DNA of 10,357 nt from DATDCY01 sp031406795 [NCBI: Candidatus Rokuibacteriota bacterium] (GTDB lineage: Bacteria > JAUVQV01), in the NCBI GenBank assembly GCA_031406795.1, contig JANOHV010000010.1:1-10357 (forward strand), read 5' to 3'. Position 1 is the stretch's first letter; every line of letters starts with the position of its first letter. This document shows positions 6,149 through 10,357 of the stretch, piece after piece. The notes under the pieces were generated by a model. That model was not told the origin of the DNA and made no database searches. It saw only the letters and a list, made by a program, of their open reading frames with translations. The translations under genes and the position numbers were made by a program.

Positions 6149-6478
6149 TCAGCGCACCGTCACGAGCGGGCGCAGGGCGTTTACCAGTTTCTCGCCGAAC
6201 CCCGGCACCAGCTTCAGGTCAACGACGGTGCGAAATGGACCGTGTGCCGTCCGGTGGGCGACGATCCTCGCCGCCAGCGCCGTACCGACGCCGGGGAGGG
6301 TTTCGAGGTCCGCGGCTGACGCGCTGTTGATGTCGAGTTGCAGCTCCAGGGTCGGGTCGTCGGGGACGGGGACCGCAATCGGTCGCTGCGCGGCATTGCG
6401 GCCCTGAACGACGGCGAACGCAAAGAGCGCGGCCGCCAGGACGATCAGGACCCGCTGCGCCGCCCCGCTCCCGGGCAC
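6149..6478 (-). CDS. ComEA-like helix-hairpin-helix DNA-binding protein
   Basis: The 109-residue protein has an N-terminal hydrophobic segment (about 9-25, VLIVLAAALFAFAVV), acting as signal peptide or membrane anchor. A short linker follows, then a ComEA-type double helix-hairpin-helix domain from LDINSASAADLETLPGVG (48-65) to VPGFGEKLVNALRPL (91-105). The two hairpins LPGVG and VPGFG are intact. Family knowledge: ComEA proteins bind double-stranded DNA without sequence specificity in the periplasm and help pull it in during transformation. Many short Gram-negative homologues are uncharacterised. The start is GTG 6478, 4 bases after the cimA stop, with a G-rich stretch about 7 bases upstream as a weak ribosome-binding site, so translation is likely coupled to cimA. 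Its place in an amino-acid operon gives no functional hint; no other competence gene is in the window. Confidence 0.88.
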   Translation of the reverse strand: MPGSGAAQRVLIVLAAALFAFAVVQGRNAAQRPIAVPVPDDPTLELQLDINSASAADLETLPGVGTALAARIVAHRTAHGPFRTVVDLKLVPGFGEKLVNALRPLVTVR

Positions 6479-6482
6479 CCGG

Positions 6483-8072
6483 TCACCCCCCCGCGGACTG
6501 GTCCTTATGCAGCTTGTACTCGATCGCGTCGACGAGCGCCTGCCATGAAGCCTCGATGATGTTCGTCGAGACCCCCACGGTGCCCCAGCGTCCCTCGCTG
6601 TCGCCGGACTCGATCAGCACGCGTACCTGCGCCGCCGTGCCGGCCTCCGCGGTCAGCACCCGCACCTTGTAGTCGATCAGCTCCATCTGCTTGAGCGAGG
6701 GGTAAAAGCGGTACAACGCCTTGCGCAGCGCGGAGTCAAGCGCGTTCACCGGTCCCTTGCCCTCGGCGACCGTGTGCTCGGTCTTGCCGTCGACGATCAG
6801 CTTCACCGTCGCCTCCGAGATCGCCTCCTCGCGCTCCTTGCGCTTCTCGACGATCACGCGCGCCCCCTTGAACTCGAAGAAGCGCTGCTGCAGTCCGAGG
6901 GTGCGCTTCATCAGCAGCTCGAAGGAGGCCTCGGCCCCCTCGAACTGGAACCCGCGCGCCTCCAGTTCCTTCAGGTGCGTCAGAATGGCGAGCGCCTTCG
7001 GGTCCTTCGACTTCAGGTCGATGCCGAACGAGGCGGCCTTGTGCAGCACGCTGGCGCTGCCGGAGTAGTCCGACACCAGGACGCGCTGGCGGTTGCCGAT
7101 CTGTTCCGGAGGCACGTGTTCGTAGGTCAGCGCGTTCTTGAGGATCGCACTGACGTGCACCCCGGCCTTGTGCGCGAATGCCGAGTCCCCCACATACGGT
7201 TGATGCTTGAAGTGGGGCATGTTCGCCAGTTCGGACACGAAGCGCGAGAGCTCCCGCAACCGCGGCAGATTTTCGGGGGGGACGCAGCGCAGACCGAGCT
7301 TGAGCTGGAGCGTCGGGACGATCGAACAGAGGTTGGCATTCCCGCAGCGCTCACCGTAGCCGTTGATCGTACCGTGCACCTGCGTACACCCGGCGGCCAC
7401 CGCCGCAACGCTGTTGGCGACGGCCATCTCGGCATCGTTGTGCACGTGAATGCCCAGCGCGGCGTGCGGCAGACGCCGGTGCACCAGGCGCACGATTTCC
7501 ACGAGTTCGGCGGTGACCATGCCGCCGTTGGTGTCGCACAGCACGATACAGTCGGCGCCGGCGCCGGCGGCCGCCTCGATCGTCGCCAACGCGAACTCCC
7601 GGTTCTGGCGGCAGCCGTCGAAGAAGTGCTCGGCGTCGTAGAAGACTTCCCGGACCTTGCCCTTGAGGAACGACACTGAGTCGGCGATCATCGCGAGATT
7701 CTCCTCCGGGGAGACTCGCAGCACGTCCCGGACGTGCAGATCCCAGCTCTTGCCGAAGATCGTCACCGCCGGGGTCCCCGCGGCCACGAGCGCCCGCAGC
7801 GTCTCGTCGTCGGCGGCCGCGCGCCGCGCGCGACGCGTCGAACCGAACGCGACCACCCGGGCCTGCTTCAGGCTCAGGCGCCGCACACGCTCGAAGTACT
7901 CGGAATCCTTCGGGTTCGCTCCCGGCCAGCCGCCTTCGATGTAGGGGACGCCGAACTCGTCGAGTTGCCGCGTGATGCGCAGCTTGTCCTCAACCGAGAA
8001 CGCGATGTCCTCGGCCTGGGCGCCGTCGCGCAGCGTCGTGTCGTAGATCTGGACGCGACGCTCCTGTTTCAC
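6483..8072 (-). CDS. cimA: (R)-citramalate synthase
   Basis: The 529-residue protein condenses pyruvate and acetyl-CoA to (R)-citramalate, the first step of the threonine-independent isoleucine route. The HMGL-like TIM barrel carries the catalytic [10 protein letters not shown] (10-19, with Arg15 and metal-binding Asp16), the metal ligands HVHND (209-213) and GYGERCGN (238-245). The C-terminal part, from about residue 395, is a LeuA-type allosteric domain ([32 protein letters not shown]), so feedback by isoleucine is expected. Length and sequence fit the Geobacter-type CimA family rather than 2-isopropylmalate synthase. The start is GTG 8072, overlapping the lysC stop as GTGA. The open frame extends further upstream to 8339, but that part reads antisense-like low-complexity Arg-rich sequence inside lysC and is not conserved protein. 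A poor ribosome-binding site suggests translational coupling to lysC. Confidence 0.95.
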   Translation of the reverse strand: MKQERRVQIYDTTLRDGAQAEDIAFSVEDKLRITRQLDEFGVPYIEGGWPGANPKDSEYFERVRRLSLKQARVVAFGSTRRARRAAADDETLRALVAAGTPAVTIFGKSWDLHVRDVLRVSPEENLAMIADSVSFLKGKVREVFYDAEHFFDGCRQNREFALATIEAAAGAGADCIVLCDTNGGMVTAELVEIVRLVHRRLPHAALGIHVHNDAEMAVANSVAAVAAGCTQVHGTINGYGERCGNANLCSIVPTLQLKLGLRCVPPENLPRLRELSRFVSELANMPHFKHQPYVGDSAFAHKAGVHVSAILKNALTYEHVPPEQIGNRQRVLVSDYSGSASVLHKAASFGIDLKSKDPKALAILTHLKELEARGFQFEGAEASFELLMKRTLGLQQRFFEFKGARVIVEKRKEREEAISEATVKLIVDGKTEHTVAEGKGPVNALDSALRKALYRFYPSLKQMELIDYKVRVLTAEAGTAAQVRVLIESGDSEGRWGTVGVSTNIIEASWQALVDAIEYKLHKDQSAGG

Positions 8073-8572
8073 AGGTCGCGGTCCCCGGCCACGCTGCCGC
8101 TGCCAAGGGCGAAGGCCTCGTGCAGGATCCGGGTCGCGAGTTCGGCGTACTTCGACTCGATGAGGCAGGAGATCTTGATCTCCGAGGTGCCGATCGAGAG
8201 GATGTTGATCTTCTCCTCGGCCAGCGCCCGGAACATCTTCGCGGCGACGCCGGCGTGGCTGCGCATGCCCGTGCCGACGATCGAAATCTTGGCGAGGTTG
8301 TCGGCGGCGACGACGCCGTTCGCGCCGACCGCGGCGCACACCGGCGCGAGCGCCTCGCGCGTGCGCTCGCTGTCGCCCTTGAGCACCGTGAACGTGATGT
8401 CGGTGGTCCCCTCGCGGCTGACGTTCTGCACGATCAGGTCCACGAGAATGCCGGCCTCGGCTATCGCCTGGAAGATCTGCGCGGCGACGCCGGGGCGGTC
8501 GGGCGCCCCCTGGATCGTGATCTTGCTCTCATTCCTGCTCAGTGTCACGCCCGAGACGAGTACCTGTTCCAT
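8069..8572 (-). CDS. Predicted internal-start beta subunit of aspartate kinase
   Basis: Within lysC, codon Met247 (ATG 8572-8570) is preceded by a perfect AAGGAGG (8587-8581) at 8-base spacing, better than the ribosome-binding site of the full gene. Translation from it would give 167 residues holding both ACT domains and starting [20 protein letters not shown]. Family knowledge: in Bacillus subtilis and corynebacteria the aspartate kinase beta subunit arises from just such an in-frame internal start, giving alpha2beta2 enzymes. The site and spacing are seen directly; the product is inferred. Confidence 0.65.
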   Translation of the reverse strand: MEQVLVSGVTLSRNESKITIQGAPDRPGVAAQIFQAIAEAGILVDLIVQNVSREGTTDITFTVLKGDSERTREALAPVCAAVGANGVVAADNLAKISIVGTGMRSHAGVAAKMFRALAEEKINILSIGTSEIKISCLIESKYAELATRILHEAFALGSGSVAGDRDL

Positions 8573-9310
8573 CGAGGGGTCCTCCTTGGTCACCATCGTG
8601 CCGGGGTTGTCGGTGAAGCTCGAGCAGACCCGGACCGGGACGTTGTAGTTGGCGGCGTACTCGACCGAGCGCGCCTGCAGCACCTTCGCGCCGAGCGAAG
8701 CCATCTCGAGCATCTCCTCGTAGGAGACCCGCGCGAGCAGCCGCGCGTCGGGCACCACGTTCGGGTCGGCGGTGTAGACCCCGTCGACGTCGGTGTAGAT
8801 GTCGCAGCAGTCGGCGTCGATGGCGGCGGCGAGCGCGACCGCCGTCAGGTCGGAACCGCCGCGTCCGAGCGTGGTGATCTCGTCCTCCGGCGTCACGCCC
8901 TGGAAGCCGGCGACCACCGCGACCTCGCCGGCGTCGAGCGCGGCGCGCACGCGATCGGCGGTGACGCTGCGGATCCGGGCGCGGGTGAAATCGGTGTCGG
9001 TCACGAAGCCGGCCTGCCACCCCGTGAACGACCGGGCGGGGCAGCCCAGGTCGCACAGCGCGATCGCCAGCAGCGCGATCGTCACCTGCTCGCCGGTGGC
9101 CACGAGCATGTCCTGCTCGCGCGCGTCGGGCCGCGAGGCGACTTCCTGCGAGAGCCGCAGCAGGCGGTCGGTCTCCCCGCTCATCGCCGAGACGACGACC
9201 GCGACCCGGTTGCCCTTCGCCTGAGCTCCCGCGACGAGGCGGGCGACGTTCTTGATCCGCTCGGCGGACCCGACCGAAGTGCCGCCGAACTTCTTGACGA
9301 TGAGTGCCAT
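8069..9310 (-). CDS. lysC: Aspartate kinase
   Basis: The 413-residue enzyme phosphorylates aspartate, opening the pathway to lysine, threonine, methionine and, normally, isoleucine. The amino-acid kinase domain shows KKFGGTSVG (6-14), ATGEQVT (71-77), [11 protein letters not shown] (147-157) and [12 protein letters not shown] (172-183). Two ACT regions follow (about 255-330 and 335-413, e.g. [14 protein letters not shown] and [16 protein letters not shown]) and bind the feedback inhibitor. The length is typical of the monofunctional lysine/threonine-sensitive group. The ATG at 9310 is chosen: an AGGAG lies 8 bases upstream and [10 protein letters not shown] matches the family start. The frame continues to 9367, but that extension covers the promoter. 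An in-frame ATG at 8572 behind a perfect AAGGAGG predicts a separate 167-residue beta subunit. First gene of the lysC-cimA-comEA operon. Confidence 0.96.
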   Translation of the reverse strand: MALIVKKFGGTSVGSAERIKNVARLVAGAQAKGNRVAVVVSAMSGETDRLLRLSQEVASRPDAREQDMLVATGEQVTIALLAIALCDLGCPARSFTGWQAGFVTDTDFTRARIRSVTADRVRAALDAGEVAVVAGFQGVTPEDEITTLGRGGSDLTAVALAAAIDADCCDIYTDVDGVYTADPNVVPDARLLARVSYEEMLEMASLGAKVLQARSVEYAANYNVPVRVCSSFTDNPGTMVTKEDPSMEQVLVSGVTLSRNESKITIQGAPDRPGVAAQIFQAIAEAGILVDLIVQNVSREGTTDITFTVLKGDSERTREALAPVCAAVGANGVVAADNLAKISIVGTGMRSHAGVAAKMFRALAEEKINILSIGTSEIKISCLIESKYAELATRILHEAFALGSGSVAGDRDL

Positions 9311-9339
9311 GCGTTCCTCTCCTGAGAAATAGTCTCCGA

Positions 9340-9367
9340 ATTGTAGCGATTGCACGAAAGGTGTCAA
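9340..9367 (-). promoter_or_regulatory. Near-consensus sigma70 promoter of the lysC-cimA-comEA operon
   Basis: On the minus strand a perfect TTGACA (9367-9362) and TACAAT (9345-9340, 5 of 6) are separated by 16 bases. The predicted start of transcription near 9333 leaves a leader of only about 22 bases, too short for a lysine riboswitch or attenuator, so control is more likely allosteric or by a protein. Confidence 0.75.
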
Positions 9368-9411
9368 TCATCGTACCACCGTGATCCGGGCTGCCTGGGA
9401 ATCACCGCAGA

Positions 9412-9427
9412 CGGGAATCGATTCCCG
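9412..9427. promoter_or_regulatory. Perfect 16-bp palindrome upstream of the lysC promoter
   Basis: CGGGAATCGATTCCCG is its own reverse complement. It lies about 45 bases upstream of the lysC -35 and 8 bases before the second structured element. It could be an operator for a dimeric regulator or part of a terminator behind clpB. There is no second copy in the window. Confidence 0.35.
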
Positions 9428-9434
9428 AACTGGA

Positions 9435-9630
9435 GGAGGGGCGGCAGGGGATGCCCTGAGGGAAGATGCGCGGAGCAGCCGATCAGCCCGAAGGGGTGAC
9501 CGGGGCGGTCCCGCAGGGACGCAGGCTCGTTGTCTGAGCCGAAGGCGAGTTACGAGCCCGCGAGGCCCGGGCACCGCTTCGGGCCGGCTGCGCAGACGCA
9601 CGACCGATGGGCATCCCCCGCCGCCCCTCC
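9435..9630. repeat. Structured interspersed element, copy 2 (possible non-coding RNA)
   Basis: This 196-bp stretch is homologous along its whole length to 5929-6120. The outer arms 9435-9456 and 9609-9630 are inverted repeats with a single mismatch in 22. Inner helices correspond one for one with copy 1: GCAGCC (9475-9480) with GGCTGC (9586-9591), GCCCG (9486-9490) with CGGGC (9580-9584), hairpin GTCCC-GCA-GGGAC (9508-9520), and 9520-9530 with 9552-9562. It begins 14 bases beyond the clpB stop and fills most of the clpB-lysC gap. No coding sequence is seen in it. Confidence 0.8.
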
Positions 9631-9643
9631 GGAACGGTCGAGC

Positions 9644-10357
9644 CTAGTCGACGACCTCCGCATCCACGACCTCGGGGTCGCCGCCCGGTTTCTTTTTCCC
9701 GCCGCCCTTCCCCTTCGCCCGGGGCGCCGCCGCTTCGCTCCGCGTGAACGTCAGCGCCTCCGACCCCTTCTCCAGATGCGCGAGCACCGTGTCCCCGTCG
9801 CGGAACTCGCCGCCGAGGATGCCGCGCGAGAGCGGGTCGAAGACCAGCCGCTGCACCGCGCGCTTGAGGGGCCGCGCCCCGTAGGCCGGGTCGTAGCCGA
9901 CGTCGGCCAGGTGGTCCTTCGCGCCGTCGGAGAGCAGCAGCGTGATCTTGCGCTCCTCGAGCCGCTTGAGCAGCAACCCGACCTGGATCTCGACGATCCG
10001 CCGCAGGTGCTCCCGCCCGAGGGTATGGAAGATCACCGTCTCGTCGACCCGGTTCAGGAACTCCGGCCGGAACGCCTGCCGCAACTCCTCGGTGACGAGT
10101 GCCTTCATCCGCTCGTACTCGCTCTCGGGCATCCCCTGGATGTGCTGCGAGCCGATGTTCGAGGTCATCACGATCAGCGTGTTGCGGAAATCCACGTGGC
10201 GGCCCTGGCCGTCGGTCAGCCGCCCGTCGTCGAGCACCTGCAGCAGCACGTTGAAGACATCGGGGTGCGCCTTCTCGATCTCGTCGAAGAGAATCACGCA
10301 GTAGGGGCGCCGGCGCACCGCCTCGGTCAGCTGCCCGCCCTCCTCGTAGCCGACGTA
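9644..10357 (-). CDS. clpB: ClpB disaggregase, C-terminal part (runs off the window)
   Basis: The last 237 residues of the AAA+ protein ClpB are present; the frame is open to the right edge. It begins in the second AAA module with the pore loop YVGYEEGG, then Walker [33 protein letters not shown], sensor 1 IVMTSNIGS, the arginine-finger segment [11 protein letters not shown], and sensor 2 [11 protein letters not shown]. Family knowledge: hexameric ClpB works with DnaK to thread and rescue aggregated proteins in the cytoplasm. After the normal domain end the protein carries an unusual tail of about 35 residues: Ala/Gly/Lys-rich, then [12 protein letters not shown]. This ending resembles the acidic C-terminus of bacterial DnaK (VVDAE). 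The stop is TAG at 9646-9644. The first module, the middle domain and the promoter are outside the window. Confidence 0.96.
   Translation of the reverse strand, partial: YVGYEEGGQLTEAVRRRPYCVILFDEIEKAHPDVFNVLLQVLDDGRLTDGQGRHVDFRNTLIVMTSNIGSQHIQGMPESEYERMKALVTEELRQAFRPEFLNRVDETVIFHTLGREHLRRIVEIQVGLLLKRLEERKITLLLSDGAKDHLADVGYDPAYGARPLKRAVQRLVFDPLSRGILGGEFRDGDTVLAHLEKGSEALTFTRSEAAAPRAKGKGGGKKKPGGDPEVVDAEVVD

Noticed and set aside
8073-8339. Upstream extension of CimA overlapping lysC
   Set aside because: It is an Arg-rich translation of lysC in another frame; CimA homology begins at the GTG at 8072, which forms a standard GTGA overlap.
4645-9325. Long open frames antisense to ispB, cimA and lysC
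   Set aside because: They are shadows expected in GC-rich genes; the opposite strand encodes clear conserved families.
9311-9367. Upstream extension of LysC by 19 residues
   Set aside because: It covers the promoter, including its -10 box, and the family start [10 protein letters not shown] is at 9310 with an AGGAG 8 bases upstream.
1-10357. CRISPR arrays, tRNA or rRNA genes, transposase genes, lysine riboswitch
   Set aside because: No regularly spaced direct repeats, no tRNA-like or rRNA sequences and no transposase motifs were seen; the lysC leader is too short for a riboswitch.

Overview
This is a strongly GC-rich bacterial chromosomal window. The set of an (R)-citramalate synthase of the Geobacter type next to aspartate kinase, a ComEA-like protein, a long-chain polyprenyl diphosphate synthase and ClpB suggests a Geobacter/Desulfuromonas-like organism (Desulfobacterota sensu lato). 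That placement is inference from gene content, not from a marker gene.

Left third (1-3300, minus strand): a tightly overlapping four-gene operon that looks like a partner-switching signalling module. In transcription order it encodes a STAS-like (DUF4325-type) protein with a C-terminal winged-helix region, a 735-residue protein joining an AAA/STAND-like NTPase to an RsbW/SpoIIAB-like HATPase_c domain, a small STAS anti-sigma-antagonist-like protein, and the first 34 residues of a protein that runs off the window. Neighbouring stops and starts overlap by 8, 8 and 4 bases. A sigma70-type promoter lies upstream at 3271-3299.

Middle (3361-5706, plus strand): a secreted peptidoglycan hydrolase with three LysM domains and an NlpC/P60 domain, whose promoter puts the transcript start almost on the ATG (possibly leaderless). 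It is followed by an octaprenyl-diphosphate-synthase-like gene with its own TTGACA promoter.

Right third (6149-10357, minus strand): the operon lysC-cimA-comEA, driven by a near-consensus promoter upstream of lysC, and the 3' end of clpB. LysC makes aspartyl phosphate and CimA makes citramalate, so the operon feeds the aspartate-family and isoleucine pathways. LysC has an in-frame internal start behind a perfect Shine-Dalgarno sequence, as in alpha2beta2 aspartate kinases.

Non-coding content: two diverged copies (5929-6120 and 9435-9630) of a roughly 194-bp structured element. Each is closed by an 18-22 bp terminal inverted repeat, their inner helices match, and several base pairs differ in a compensatory way. 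Each sits just downstream of a minus-strand stop codon (comEA and clpB). A separate 141-bp imperfect palindrome (5720-5860) follows ispB. These elements and the signalling operon are the most interesting parts of the window.
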